DNA of 64,000 nucleotides from Acholoe squamosa (GCA_949317995.1 OX439051.1:46131250-46195249); one strand, 5' to 3'. Shown: positions 34,500 to 46,906, numbered from the stretch's first letter. Notes: generated by a model not told the origin, from the sequence alone. Translations and numbers: made by a program.

Positions 34500-35980
34500 A
34501 CTGTCCTCAGGGTACAGGGCCACATGAGGGTTATTTATATTATGATGATTATGGACAGTCAGACTGAATTATATCTACTAAGGATGGGAGATATGGAGAA
34601 GAGAATGGGGGGGGGGGGCGGAGATGGGGCTACAACCCGGGGCTACAATTACCATCTGCGTACTTTTTTTTATATTAAAATCAAGCATCAAAATACATTA
34701 ATTGGAGGTTGTTACATGTCCACGTATTTACATGTGTACATCCATACAATGAATCAAAAAATACAAAATCAAAAAAAAAAAAAAAAATCTTCATTTATAT
34801 AGAGAAATGGGATTGTTAGACTTAGTGTATTTAAAATGATATCATCTCTAGTCTAAGATGAAGGTAACATAACCAATGCTGTATCATTTGGAATGCACCC
34901 AGTATATGACTCAGTACATTCCTCCATATTTTAAACCATCAATATTAAATGTACATTAACTGCATTTAACTATAGCTCCCCCTGAACACATAATAGTCCC
35001 ATGACGAGAATTCTGCCTATATAAACTCATTACGTCCCTACATCCCGAGGGTCCATCTAAATCCTGTATAATCTTTGCCTACAGGGAATTATTGATTGGT
35101 ATTTTTAATTGCAGACCTCATCTGGTCTCAATCATTGAGTCAATGGGCCTCAGGGGCTGTGTAGTGATGTTATGGGGAGTGTAGGCTTTAGGGATGGGTT
35201 CTGCTGGAGGATCAATGGGGGAAATAACATATTGCAAATACTAGAATGGACTTATAATGTAGGTGTGCAGAACTTGGGTGTTAGAGCAGAGCTAGACTTG
35301 CTTATATTTTACAAGTATATCTCGTTATGTTATATTGAGTTATGATAAAAGATATCAGGAAAAGTGAGTTAGATATATGAGTGAATGAGAGCACATGAGA
35401 GAATGGTGGAGACTGAAGCCATGCAGTCTAGGACAGAGCCTATATCTGCTAATATTCCCAGCACTCACATCACAATCCTATCTAAAGTCATCCATTTGCC
35501 CTATATTCCTTTCTTCAATATGCATGGGGTAAATAAATCAAACCAGTCATTGTCATATCTGATCCTGTAAGAGCATCCATGCACATTAGTGTGCCCGGGT
35601 TAGTGTGGCTAGTGAAAAATAAAAAATGTATTAAGTCTTTCAGTTGGCGACAGTAACATCTGTAGGATTACTGTCAGATATCAACTTTTTCTATACCTTC
35701 TATCTGAGACTGACAGAGATGACACTTCATGATATTACAGTCATGTGTTGTCTCAGGGAATGTTTTGCCATGTCGCAATGAACATGTTCAGGTGTCTCAT
35801 GAAATGGGTTACCCTCCGTCAGACACCAATGCAGCAAATCAAAACAAACTTGAGCCTCTGTGTGGGGTCACTAAACTAGACCTACTATGGGGCTCAAAAT
35901 GTATAAAAAGATGGAGTCAAAATTTAGAAACGTAGGAACCAAAACATCTTAGCAGTGTGGAAAGGGGGGAAATGTCAGGG
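34500..35980. other. Unique non-coding sequence
   Basis: A G10 run (34608) and an A-rich tract (about 34764-34786). No gene supported. Confidence 0.5.
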
Positions 35981-35984
35981 ATTA

Positions 35985-36090
35985 CCGTAAACTCCCGCGT
36001 ATAAGACGCGTCCTCTACGCCAAACAAAATACTGGGGACTCTTATAGCTTTCTCTAAAGTTGGGGGGGCGTCTTATACGAGGGGTAATTT
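35985..36090. mobile_element. TACCGTA-type foldback element, partly decayed
   Basis: Starts TACCGTAAACTCCCGCG. CGTATAAGACGC near the left is answered by GCGTCTTATACGAGGGGTA on the right. The terminal GTA at the right is degraded. Confidence 0.65.
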
Positions 36091-36099
36091 TACTATAGA

Positions 36100-36725
36100 A
36101 ATGTACTAGTAGATTATGAAAAGGAAAACTATGAATTTAAACAGGTATTTATGAATGAAATATTGGATATAATATCAGGTTTCTCACAAAAAGAAATTTT
36201 CTAACAGTTCCCTTATGTCAAGCTCACCCCTGACATCCTTCACATCATTCCTCTCACCTCTCGCTCCCGCTCATAAGGGTCGAGATATCACGTGGCCCAA
36301 TGGTAGCCACATGTTTGAGCAGTACACTTTCAGAGCAGATCCTCTGTCATGTATAACCCACACAGCTGTGCTTGGTGAGCAGACCAGAGGTGGCGGCCAT
36401 GTTGGATGTGTTAGAAAGGTGGTAGTAACATCTGTGTTTGATGTGGGGAGGTGGGAAGCGATGTGTAGAACTGACATCTTTTATCTCAATGGGAAAAGAG
36501 TGTTTGCTTATCTGTCTCAGGCACTAGCCCTATCTGCCCATCTTCTCTGTAGCCCTTTCACAGTGTGTTTCACTCAAGGGAGCTAAATTCTATCTGACAG
36601 TGGATACATTCATGGAGTGTACAGTGTCCTTATCATGTGCTGTTGCTCAAATAAGGACACGCCTTTTTTCCATAACCATGTTTTATGAAATAGAATATAG
36701 GGAAATCCCCTTCTATTATGTCAAA
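36100..36725. other. Unique non-coding sequence
   Basis: A 123-codon frame at 36215-36586 lacks recognisable domains; I do not call it. Confidence 0.4.
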
Positions 36726-36728
36726 TTA

Positions 36729-36935
36729 CACTGTAAAAAAGCGCCATCAAGATATCAACGGTTCTCTGGCAACTTGGGACGAATCTTTCACTGTTACTTT
36801 TTATTACACAGTAGTGTTTTCTGGAACTTCATTGTAGAAATTACATTTACACTGCTCCACTGCATCACAAATGTGATGGTTCACTGTGCAGGTTATAGGG
36901 ATGCCTGTTGCATTGAATAGTTATTTCATGGAGTG
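36729..36935. mobile_element. Family B MITE (TA-flanked)
   Basis: TA duplications at 36727-36728 and 36936-36937. Ends CACTGTAAAAAA and GGAGTG. Diverged interior, with TTCATTGTAGAAATTACA and GGTTCACTGTGCAGG. Confidence 0.85.
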
Positions 36936-37170
36936 TAAGATAGATAGAATTGAGTCAAGGGTTATTATCTTTACATCTGCTAAATTGTGGGGATAGGTAA
37001 GGTGCTTTACATCTTAAACTTTCTATTACCATATTGACCTTTTTATAAGGCTTGGGACACTTAATTATTTAACCAAGCTTTACTGCCAGCCCTTGTACAT
37101 ACATGGATGGTAGTTAGTCAAGATTTTCCCATTTCGACATTACAGTACTCCGTCTCAAGCACCCCCTCCA

Positions 37171-38073
37171 TACACAGAGAAAAGAAATGGAGTCAACCCA
37201 ATAGAAATAGAGTCAAGAAAGGAGTCAGTGGATCTGGACTCTATAGTGACTCTAGTAAGACAAGAGTCCAAGATGACTGACTCTCTTCTATTCTCTGTTT
37301 GACTACCCCTAAGGAGTTGTTGCAGCTTGACTCCTGTAGAAGGGGAGTCCCAGCGTGGTGGACATGGTTGACTCTCTACTATATAGAGTCAAACATGGTT
37401 GACTCTCTACTTCACTGTTGACTCTATAACACAAGTGGCGCATGCTTCTCGTTACTTTCACCAGAGGGCCACACAATACAGTTTGGAGGATTTTGCACAT
37501 TAGAACATGTTCCATTTAGTTTAATTCTGGGTATTACTAATCATCTAGAGATGGTGGTGTTATATAAATACAAAAACCAGCAATTATACACAACTGAACA
37601 ATATGGTGGTATGCTCAACTCCCTGAAATATCCCAACAAAAGTCTAAATGAAGCATAGACACCATTTCCTTGGTTATAGTGTTACTTCAAAGTATTCTGA
37701 GTGCTAGGTTATTTCATGAGAAAAGCTGATGATTGGTGCAGATAGATGCATCTAACCAATGTAAATTGATGCATCTCGGCATCCTGTAATATGGTGCATT
37801 CTAATGGAGTAAATGATGAAGACCCCAAAAAAGGAAAATACCCCAGAAATGATCTGTTTCAATATAAAATGTAACCAATCCTGACTCCACTTCCCAATGG
37901 AGTTATAGTGCAGAGAGAGAGTCCAATAAGCTTGACCCTGTATCTTTAAGGAGTCAATCATTGACTCCCTACATATAAGGAGTCGCAGAGGAGTCACAGA
38001 GGGGGTCGCCTCAGTGATAGAAGCTGGACTCCCAATTGGGAGTCAAGGTGACTCCATTTCTTTTCTCTGTGTA
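37171..38073. mobile_element. 0.9-kb TIR element with subterminal GAGTC clusters
   Basis: Perfect 25-bp inverted ends, 37171-37195 and 38049-38073, beginning TACACAGAGAAAAGAAATGG. The outer TA can be read as a target duplication. About 13 GAGTC/GACTC pentamers lie in the left 260 bp and about 9 in the right 190 bp, in both orientations, with none in the central 430 bp. This subterminal clustering looks like arrays of protein-binding sites. No transposase frame. It shares layout with the element at 62264-63161. Confidence 0.9.
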
Positions 38074-38120
38074 CATGTTCAAGACTCATTCATGACTGGC
38101 GCTTATGACTGGTGCTTATA

Positions 38121-38317
38121 GAGTGTAAAATAAAAAGTCACTGAAATAACGGCACATTCCTCATCCCAAGGTTCCAATCATTATTGTCACAGAGTTTCCT
38201 TGTACATTTGTATACCTGGTACCATCGAACTGCCACCTGGGGCTTCTTGTAGAAACTACACACTGGTTCAGTGCATTTCAATTATGGTGGTCCACTGTTC
38301 AGTTATTTTCTACAGTG
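38121..38317. mobile_element. Family B MITE (TA-flanked)
   Basis: TA at 38119-38120 and 38318-38319. Interior TCACTGAAATAACGG, CTGCCACCTGGGGCTTCTTG, TAGAAACTACAC; right end TTCTACAGTG. Confidence 0.9.
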
Positions 38318-38665
38318 TAGAGAAGGTAGGCCTAGATAAAAGTCATTAACTACCTGCACTGTGGCAGCACCAGGAGAGCTGACTAGGTTTGACCAGTGGT
38401 AAGGAGATAAGACGGCTAATTATAGATAAGAAAGTAGAACAACAATCCCAATACACCCATCTGGAAAGATCCAGCTTGTCTGATCAATGTCAACTGGGGT
38501 CTGGAGGTGAAGCTAAGCGCATTTCCCAATTCAAATTTAATCTTGCAAGTAACTCATACACAACAAGATGCAGTGCTGGTCTATATACCCGGTAAAAGTG
38601 CAGTCTCTTTGAATACGCAGTTGTCTCAAAAAGGTGCCAGTTACGGTGGTATTGAAATAAAAATA

Positions 38666-38862
38666 CACCGTAAAAAGAGATGTAGTCAAAATAACTACAG
38701 ATCTCTGGCAAATTTGGAACAAGGATTTCCCCATTATTTTTCCTTGTATCACAGTGCCATCTGGGGGTTTATTGTAGAAACTACGCTGCTTCACTGCATT
38801 TCGTGGTTCACTGTTCATATTTGAAGGATGCCCTGTAGATTCAACAATAATTTCTTAGAGTG
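38666..38862. mobile_element. Family B MITE (TA-flanked)
   Basis: TA at 38664-38665 and 38863-38864. Left CACCGTAAAAAGAGATGT; right AATTTCTTAGAGTG. Interior GTGCCATCTGGGGG and TTGTAGAAACTACGCTGC. Confidence 0.9.
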
Positions 38863-39104
38863 TATACACTATAAATTTACCATTCTTATTTAAGTGCTGT
38901 AGGTACAACATATTGATAAGCATGGTTAAATACATGTTATGGCGGCCGGCATGGCGGGAGCCGCACATTGTAGCCCTTACCCTTTCTATAATCATAAACA
39001 GAATTGATAGCACTTTCCATCAATGGCCTACAGTGCAACCTGCCCTGTATCATTATTCTGATGGAGGGGAAGATGGTTACAGCAATGGTTATTGCCACTG
39101 AATG

Positions 39105-39246
39105 AGCCATGCTCCATAGGTCAGATGGAGAGGGGGACTGCCAAGTCATGATAAGTACAAGATGGATTTGAACTAGGGACCCTGGAGGCAATGGTCCATG
39201 CAGGCCAACATGCCTGTAGCCAACTGCCTATCTCACTGTGCTATAA
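39105..39246 (-). mobile_element. Probable tRNA-derived SINE (minus strand)
   Basis: On the minus strand, TAGCACAGTGAGATAGG resembles a pol III A box and AGTTCAAATCC, about 70 bp on, resembles a B box. The A-B spacing is longer than in a tRNA, so this is a diverged SINE head or a chance match. No poly-A tail was identified. Confidence 0.35.
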
Positions 39247-39469
39247 TTGAAATACATTTTGACATGTTACATTTTGGTGTGTGTAGATAGGAGTTGGTAG
39301 TAGTAATACCAAGTTGATGTGCAACATGTATGGTACAAAGAGGAAGGATATACAACAAGGATTAGGGTAAAGGGGGAAAAGACAAGAGACAGGAGAATGT
39401 GTATGTATCAGCTCGGATGTATAAGAATGGATAATATACCTACCTTAATTACAATTAGTAATAGCTACA

Positions 39470-39473
<4 letters not shown>

Positions 39474-39530
<57 letters not shown>
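39474..39530. repeat. (AT)n microsatellite
   Basis: About 28 AT repeats following GCATAT. Confidence 0.97.
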
Positions 39531-39531
<1 letters not shown>

Positions 39532-39667
39532 TTTGAATAGAGATAGCACAAATGTGACAAAGGAGCAAACCTCCAACACATACAGTTACTGATATTCATA
39601 TCAACAGGTAAAATAAAGGAATGTGCAGTTCCATTTATGCACACTACCTATCGGTCATCAAGATGTA

Positions 39668-39858
39668 TTGACCTGGTGATTAACTAACCATGGCTGAATT
39701 CATGTACCATGCTAATATGCTTGCAGAGAGTCAGCATAATGCACCAATGCAGTACATGTATTATTATTCAAGTATTCTCACCAACACTGCATTGCTGCAT
39801 CATGAGGACCAACGTTCACATACACCTGGAGGCACCATGTGCTCCTTACAGGGTTATG
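39668..39858. mobile_element. Family A MITE, near full length
   Basis: Core TGAATTCATGTACCATGC, CATAATGCACCAATGCAGTA and CCAACACTGCATTGCTGCAT; right CATGTGCTCCTTACAGGGTT. Confidence 0.65.
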
Positions 39859-39859
39859 A

Positions 39860-40635
39860 TTCTTACCGTTACACCCAGCTCACTCTGTGCAGACAGGTAT
39901 TGGTACATAATGTTTGTCAGCTTATGCCAGCTGTCAGAGTTGGTGACAGAATTAATCAGGTGCTGTCACCTGTTGTGACACTTGATGACAGCAGGGATCA
40001 AGGCATATGGAGGACTGTGTGAATGAAGCATAGGCTATTACTTCCAGCACTGATCTATATCTAATAAGGACTCACAATATGCATCATAGGGCTGAGGACT
40101 AGAGCTATAAAAGGCTATACCAGAGTGCCCAGTACAAATGCATGAGAGCTTATTAGTTTCATCTAGGTTTTACCACTTGTGCTCATATAAGACTTATTTT
40201 ACAGTATTTCCTTTTCAATTCCCATCCTCTGGATGAGGTAAAAGGCAGTAGTTTTGGAAGTAACACACCTCCCATGTCCAGAACCATATAATACCATATT
40301 GAATACAAACGTTTCTAAGATATCAGTATGATCTAAAACACTTGGAAACTGTTTCTTCATGTGTTTTTATAGTTCAATGACATATATAATCCCTTCTGTC
40401 ATGTCCTAGAAAAAATGTAGAGAAAAGAAAAATCCTATACGATACCACAATCTGGCATGAGTATGAGAATATAGTATATAATATTCAAAAGAGAAGGGTG
40501 CATTGGTACTGCCAATCAGTGCCAATAAGACTGGTATCAATGGTATTGTCATATATTCAATCTGAGTGTGTCCATGTGCTGTGTTGCTGCATATGTGGTG
40601 ATTACTGCACACATCAGGGTCTGACCCCCAACAGA
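39860..40635. other. Unique non-coding sequence
   Basis: A short TGTCA-rich patch at 39915-39990. No gene supported. Confidence 0.4.
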
Positions 40636-40641
40636 GCTTAT

Positions 40642-41080
40642 AAAACCCTTTCAGGCCTGCAGATTTCTCTCTAAGTACTGTCATAATGCACCAATAAACC
40701 CTGCTCTGTAAAAAGATGTCGGAATAACGGCAGAATCCTTTTCCCAAAGTTGCCAGAGATCCGTCATTATTTCCATAGAAATTCCTTTTCCCACCATGCC
40801 ACCTGGGGCTTCTTGTAAAAACTATACTGGTTCACTGCAATACAATTGCGGTGGTTCACTTTTCAGTTTTACGGGGATCCCTGGTATTTTTTATCCAGAA
40901 GTCTTATACATTGCATAAGGAACTTACTGCTGACCCTATATGGACTGCATCAAACCGTAGGGTCATCATGATGCATTGCAAGGGCTCACACATACATTTA
41001 GCAGGGCTGCATTCATAAGTGATGACAACCAATGTGTACATAGCGCATTAAAACGCTCCCTGAGCTTCAAAGGGTTCTAC
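40642..41080. mobile_element. Family A MITE containing a nested family B MITE
   Basis: Left AAACCCTTTCAGGCCTGCAG; right CTTCAAAGGGTTCTAC. Core TCATCATGATGCATTGCAAG and GCAGGGCTGCATTCATAAGT. Interrupted at about 40704-40886. Confidence 0.7.
40704..40886. mobile_element. Family B MITE nested in family A
   Basis: Left CTGTAAAAAGATGTCGGAAT; interior GTTGCCAGAGATCC, ATGCCACCTGGGGCTTCTTG and GGTTCACTTTTCAG. The right terminal CAGTG is lost, so the duplication cannot be read. Confidence 0.8.
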
Positions 41081-41084
41081 TGTA

Positions 41085-41860
41085 GCCACATTGATATGAA
41101 CCTCTGTCAGGCACATGAATGGACTCTGGACTCAGTGCCCAGTGCCCCTCTTAGTGCCCAGCTCCACCCTGTCTATCACTATTTGCACGGCTTTACAGCA
41201 GCAAAATGAATATTTCTGTGTGAATAAAGGCCACCTGGCTCCCACTCACTGCCACTGTAGGTATCACAAAGACTGCCATGGAGAGGTGTGGTGTGAAGCA
41301 GTAGGGATATACTCTATGTCCATAGGTCACCCTTTAGGCCTGTGCCTGACTGCTATATGTAGGATAAAAACGTCCTTTGTAGTTTACTTGCAACATTGGA
41401 AATGCACCTGGAGAAACTTCACCCGAAATTTCATCCAGGGACATTTGACTCCTTTTGTAGGCAGCTACTATTGGTCAAACAACTTGTTGTTTTAATCTAG
41501 GAGTAGAGAAAATGCATATTTTTCTTTTCTTTTCCTTTAGGTCTTTTTTATTTATCCTGTGCTGACCATCTGAGACCACACTGTGTCTTCATATACACTG
41601 ATATAGGGAAGGCAATATCCAATAACTACCAGTCTCAGGCCCATTCCCCTGTCTACACCACATATTCTAGGAACTGCTTAAACCCCATCATGGTTGACCC
41701 TCCCCCTGGGCATGTGTCCCACCCTGCAGTTCCTGTTGGAAGAGCTACAGCGTGGTGTATACAGCCACCCAAATGTAGCTACAATATCGAATGATATTTC
41801 AAGGTGGAGCAGTGATCAGTGGCATCTACAGAAGTAAAGGCGACATGAGGACATGCAGAC
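41085..41860. other. Unique non-coding sequence
   Basis: A 126-codon frame at 41115-41495 has many Cys/His residues, but not in a zinc-finger pattern. Not called. Confidence 0.4.
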
Positions 41861-41865
41861 ATATG

Positions 41866-42061
41866 ACCTTTAAAGACCACATAGTGCAAACCCGGAGAGC
41901 TTATTCCCCAGTGCACCGATTCTAGGGTTGAGCTTCCCCCAAAGGGTGGGCATGATGCCCCAATGCAGTGCTGGTGTAACCATTAAAATCCTTACCAGCA
42001 CTGCATTGTCGCATCGTGTTGACCAAGGAACTATGGCACCATTTTGCCCTTAAAGGGCTAT
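41866..42061. mobile_element. Family A MITE, near full length
   Basis: Left ACCTTTAAAGACCACATAGT; right ATTTTGCCCTTAAAGGGCTA. Core GCATGATGCCCCAATGCAGT and TTACCAGCACTGCATTGTCG. One of the clearest ends in the window. Confidence 0.85.
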
Positions 42062-42410
42062 AGCTGTGGGTGGTATATGGGTGGATAGGGTGGGCGGGTG
42101 GATGAGGTGGTAGAAACTGGAGGCAGGGCTTTGACTAAATCCATGTAGTGCCCTCACCTAAATCTCACTTCTTCTCTAGCCTCCCACACTTAAAGTTGTG
42201 ATTTAGGGGCCGCACACCAGGTGTCAGGCGTGAATCCAGCCCAATGACTGCCCCGCACTCTGACATTTGACCAAATAGCCCCGCAGCCAGACTCATTCTA
42301 TGCTCTGATTGGTCCAAATACCTCAGCCAAATGTCATGTGACCACATTTTTAAACGTTGCTCTCAACAAAATCCAGTGCGGGACGAGAAGAAAATGGAAT
42401 AAATATCTGA
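42062..42410. other. Unique non-coding sequence with an inverted CCAAT
   Basis: TCTGATTGGTCC at about 42304 followed by TCATGTGACCAC at about 42332. Weak promoter-like signal only. Confidence 0.3.
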
Positions 42411-42415
42411 GTTTT

Positions 42416-42710
42416 CAGAGGCGAAGGAAGCAAATCTTCATGGGGGGGGGGGCCAGTGGGGGCCCCAACTCGACCACCTTGAATTGTCGGCTCAAGAGCA
42501 ATAGCGCCTACACATAGCTATATAAAATTTGTATAGAAAAGAAATTTTTGATGAATTTTAGATCTGGTTTGAGGCCAAGGCCCCCATTTTCCATATATCA
42601 TTACTAGCTCTTGTTAAATTCATTATGAATTCTTGGCAAATTTTTGTGGGGCCCAGACATACTCAGTCCCCACCTCCTTCTCGATTGCCCCCCCCTTTCC
42701 TACGCCCCTG
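42416..42710. mobile_element. hAT-type MITE (295 bp)
   Basis: Ends CAGAGGCGAAGGAAGC and, in reverse complement, CAGGGGCGTAGGAAAG, a TIR seen in hAT elements of many animals. Poly-G and poly-C runs flank the interior. No convincing target duplication. Confidence 0.7.
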
Positions 42711-44010
42711 ATTTTTTCAGTGCACCTTTCATCTTCTGAAATCCAGAAAGTGTAAGAAGCAAAAACATGCTCCGCCATAAAATGTCTACCACTCTTCAAT
42801 TGATTAAAGTGAAGAAATTATTTTTGTTTCTAAAATCCATTTCTGCATTTCTTGGGAAAGACCTGAAAGTGGTTCAGCCCCTTCCGGTTGTGTGCTTAAG
42901 GGTTAATATTTTACGTGTAGCCCCAATGGGCAGACAAGCTTGCAAACTCCTTTCCGTTTCCCTCCATCACATTCCAGGACTTATCAGTGAAACGAAAACA
43001 CGCCCAAGTCTCGCCGCCTGTCACGAGACCCTGTGGTTACCATGGCAACGGTGGAGGGGAGACTTTCTGAAACACATCTTTTGCCTTTAATTACTTTCCG
43101 TGAACATGAAAGAGTAATTTGAAGCAATCGGAGGGTAGTGAAAAATCAAAGAGTGTTGAGCGGCTCTTCAACACGAGATCTCGTTTGTTCTCGTGCCTTT
43201 TGACGAGAAAAGGTCGGATTTAACTGTGACCTTTTTGTTTGACCTTGGTATCTGACTTCCGCTTCCGGCTGGGTAGTACAAACAGCATGTGCTACAGTCT
43301 ACTTAGTAGTCACAAATAGGAAATGGCCACTCAGGGCAAGCATTAATCATGAATGGATTGAGGGAGGCCTACCTACTCCAGGTGAAGAGTTTACCTATTA
43401 CAGGCTCATTTAGGCCAGTTTTGCAATCAGGCCTACCTTTAACGCCTATAAGGAATAGAGAATTTAATGTCCATGAGTCCATGATTTAGTGTGAATAAAA
43501 TGTACTTACTACGCCGTCTTTATAAGGTTAGTGTGATGAAGCAGATTGATGAGCTTGGGAATTGTATTGGGGCTTCCCTCTGGTGAAGAGAGTGTAAGTA
43601 GTATATGGACGTGAGGATTTTCTGCAGGCATGGCTGCAGGTGAAAGCATTGGCACAGCCAGCATTAGTAGACTAGCATTGTTAGGTCGCAGTGTCAAAAT
43701 GGGTGGCTGTCATTCACTATTGCTATGGTAGGGAAGGGGCTAACAGATCCTATTTCCGCCTACAATGATTCTTTTACTTGATGTTTCAGACTTTAACTAC
43801 ACACAGTAAGAGTTATTTAAAAGCATTTGCCCGGGGGCATTTACCGATGCAGAGCAACCTGGGGTTCATTCTAATTACCTCATCTGATCTGACCCCTTAT
43901 CCAAACATCTGGGGCATTTCCCATTAGTTTGGGTTTTCTTTTTGTAGCCCATATCAGACATTACAAACACGCAACAATGCGACATAGGTTCTATAATTAT
44001 GAGTACCGCC
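42711..44010. other. Unique non-coding sequence with one X-box
   Basis: Holds GTTACCATGGCAAC (43036-43049) and a CTCGT/ACGAG-rich stretch at 43170-43206. No gene supported. Confidence 0.4.
43036..43049. promoter_or_regulatory. X-box palindrome
   Basis: GTTACCATGGCAAC fits the RFX consensus on both half-sites. It sits in a locally CpG-richer patch (42,990-43,060). Confidence 0.4.
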
Positions 44011-44755
44011 CTACTCAGCATTTAATTGTGTATTGATCAACCATAGCCAGTCCCCCCCCCCTACACACACAGATAGATAGAGATACAGAAATACACATAC
44101 ACAACGACATCATTCCCTCTCTCCTCCTTACTGAGTCCAGAACTCTCCCAGGTGCAGGGGTAACTCTCCTCTGAGGGAGGCCCAAACCAATGCTCTTCCG
44201 GTGGAACTCTCCAGTGGGGGAGAACCATAGTGATGTACATCCTGGCGGGGACTGGGCCAAGGTGGCTCTGCTCTGATAAGAAATAAAGGATAGCAATTGT
44301 ATGGGGGTTATGTAGGGGGTGGTCATGCTAGGGGTGGAGTGGGGGTCTAGGGGATGGGGTATAGGGGTGGAGGGCAAGCATTAGGAACGGGAGAAGGGAA
44401 TTCTATGCTATAGGAGAGGGAGTGGGGAAGCTGTATTCCTCAATCATTGAAGGTCATCTTCTCTAGAAATGTCACTCACCATGATCTACTACTAAACTAT
44501 ACTGAACAGTGGAACAAAATACCTTTCATCTCTGGAACCTGGAGGTTAGGATTTACTCAAGTTTTTGAACATGAATATTTTCACTGGACCTTTATTATTG
44601 CTGGACCTTGCCAACATACCCATTCAACTGCGCTTATTCAAAGAATAATTATGTTTATCTTTCATATGAGGTTAAGTAGACAGCATTTAAAAGATAGAGG
44701 AGAAGAATATGTAACAAAGTAGTACATGTATGAGGGACTGTATATATAACAATTA

Positions 44756-44980
44756 TTACCGTAAATCCCCGCTCACAAGCCGGCCCCGGTCATAAGCCGG
44801 GGGTGAGTTCAGGAAAAAAGTAAAAGCCGGTTTTTGGGTCAAATTTTTACCATTTTCTCTTTAATCTATAGTAAAAAAAAACCGGTCATAAGCCGGGGGG
44901 GACTTTGGGAAAAATTTAGAAGCCGGTTTTGGCCCAAAATAGAAAAAAAAATCCGGCTTATGACCGGGGATTTACGGTAA
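44756..44980. mobile_element. TACCGTA-type MITE with long TIR (225 bp)
   Basis: Ends TTACCGTAAATCCCCG and, in reverse complement, the same 16 bases. CATAAGCCGGG/CCGGCTTATGACCGGG units repeat through both arms, so the element folds on itself in several registers. It abuts a family A fragment on the right. Confidence 0.9.
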
Positions 44981-44981
44981 T

Positions 44982-45040
44982 CATTTAAAGGCTGCTAAAG
45001 CAGGAGTGCATCATGCCCCTTCATCGTAATGATGCACAAA
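44982..45040. mobile_element. Family A MITE fragment
   Basis: CATTTAAAGGCTGCTAAAGC followed by AGGAGTGCATCATGCCCC matches an internal part of the copy near 57527. Confidence 0.55.
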
Positions 45041-45044
45041 AAAT

Positions 45045-45815
45045 AGAGCAATTTATATCTATAGCGTAGGTTTAGTAACATCTTGTGTACTAATAGGGCA
45101 TGCTTTTGTGCTTTAATGTTATAGAATGTGTAATTACTGACATATTTTGACTTATTGCTGACAAATATAGGCATGATGCTGATTTTTGAAGAAATCTCAA
45201 CCCCAGCCTGGGTGAGAGTTGCATGGGTGAGGTTCCTATCTAAAAGGCCAGAAAATTCATAAAAACCCACCACATACCAGCCTAGCCACTAGGTCACAGT
45301 TGCTCAGCATAGCAGTTTTGGATAGGTCTTTGATGAATACTACACTGTGCTATTTGCAGGCTGAATTGATACCATCAACAGGTCTGTCACATTCAGCCTA
45401 ATTGTGGGTTCATTGTTTAGTAAGACTGAGGGCATGTCAACAAGTGTAAATGCCATCAACAGGTCATTCTAGGATGTCTGTCACAGCTGACCGCACATCT
45501 GATTGGCTGGCATGTTTGGAGGTGCCAGTCTGTCTGCTACAAAAACCAATAATGTCCTTGTGAAACCTTCTTTTCAACAACCCCTAGACTACTTTTTCTG
45601 CACTCTTTATGAAAAATAAAAACAACATAGAAACTGGTTATCTCTCTAGTATTCAGCATTTCAGTGATTAGGCAATATATCGATGAGAAAAGGTAGATGG
45701 AGACGGATATAGAATGTTACATATTCAGGATTTAACACTGAGGTGAATGGCAGCGACCCCAACTACCAAAGGGCATACTTTTGTTTCTAACATATAGTTA
45801 TAGTAACAAAAGAAT
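45045..45815. other. Unique non-coding sequence
   Basis: TGACCTAGTGGCTAGG on the minus strand near 45290 resembles an A box, but no B box follows. CCATCAACAGGTC occurs twice (about 45371 and 45452). No gene. Confidence 0.4.
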
Positions 45816-45819
45816 GCCC

Positions 45820-46015
45820 TAATAAAGAGCTGGTGAGACTGATAGCAAGCACAACATTGGAGCATCATGCTAGCCCTTCAGGGGTGTATCAACCCTGTAA
45901 GGTCGGCATGATGCATGAATGTAGCCCTGACGGGTTACTCACCAGGTTTGTATTCACGCATCATTATAATCAATGGGCAGGATGCATTAATGCATTGGCG
46001 GCCCTTAAAGGGTTA
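45820..46015. mobile_element. Family A MITE, well preserved right side
   Basis: Core TTGGAGCATCATGCTAGCCC, GTCGGCATGATGCATGAATG, TAGCCCTGACGGGTTACTCA; right end GGCGGCCCTTAAAGGGTTAA. Confidence 0.85.
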
Positions 46016-46020
46016 AATGC

Positions 46021-46120
46021 TAATTGGTCTAGACATAGCTATAATTACTGACTTGTCAATTCCCCACCTGCCAATCAAGAGTCACCAGCCAATCATGGCC
46101 TGTAGTGATTGGTCTGGAGA
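46021..46120. promoter_or_regulatory. Four CCAAT-type sites in 90 bp
   Basis: ATTGG at 46022, CCAATC at 46071 and 46089, GATTGG at 46108. A TTGGTCTRGAnATAG word occurs at both ends, so the cluster may be a diverged duplication. NF-Y binding is a guess. Confidence 0.25.
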
Positions 46121-46124
46121 TAGA

Positions 46125-46830
46125 CACTTCCACACTACTACAGCTGATGCAATGACTGACACTGCCTACCTAACCATCTATTATACCTATTCATACTACA
46201 AATGGCAAAAAAATATGTTCTAACCATAGGATTTGTCTTATAATCTATCTCGGGATCCTGTTTTTTATCAAGTCCCTCCCTCCACATAAACTTACAGTTT
46301 AAAAGTTTCACTAGTTTTTGAGATGATTTTACATTTGGAACTCTATGGGGAAAAAAAAATCAAACTTCAACTTTCGCTATCCACTTCTCAAAATTGAGCC
46401 ACAGGATTTAACTAAAATATAAACAACATAATTAAACAACACTCTTGTACGCTCCATTAAATTTTAATAAACTTCTATTAACTAGTTTTGTCACAAATGC
46501 CATCTGTGTGATTACTCCTTTTTCTTGCCAACCCCCTCTCATAAAATGAGGGACGATGTCATATGCTATTTATAGATGCAACGTTACATTGATAGTCCCC
46601 CATAATAAAATAATTACGGGTTCATATTTTAAGCAGAACATTTGAAACGGAATAACTAGCAAGTAGATCACACATTGTTATCATATTTTTTTGGAGAATT
46701 TCAACTTATCGATTTTCCTGGAGGGAGTTGACAAGAGTGGGGCAGTTGGAGGTAGGTGAGGCTGGCTTAGGGTAGAGTGGGGTTGGAGACGGGTTGACTG
46801 GTGTGGCTAGAAGGGATATAGGGTTGGCTG
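46125..46830. other. Unique AT-rich non-coding sequence
   Basis: Nothing that I can support. Confidence 0.5.
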
Positions 46831-46835
46831 CTGGG

Positions 46836-46906
46836 TGGTAGGTGGATGTGTGGTTAAACAGACAGATGGGTACACTGTGGATGTGGGCTCAATCCCAGCC
46901 AATCCC
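46836..46906 (+). mobile_element. Possible tRNA-like SINE head
   Basis: TGTGTGGTTAAACAG resembles an A box and GGGCTCAATCCCAGCC a B box, about 38 bp apart, a tRNA-like spacing. No 3' body was matched in the window. Confidence 0.3.

Noticed and set aside
45255-45300. A-box-like TGACCTAGTGGCTAGG on the minus strand
   Set aside because: No B box at a suitable distance and no repeat partner.
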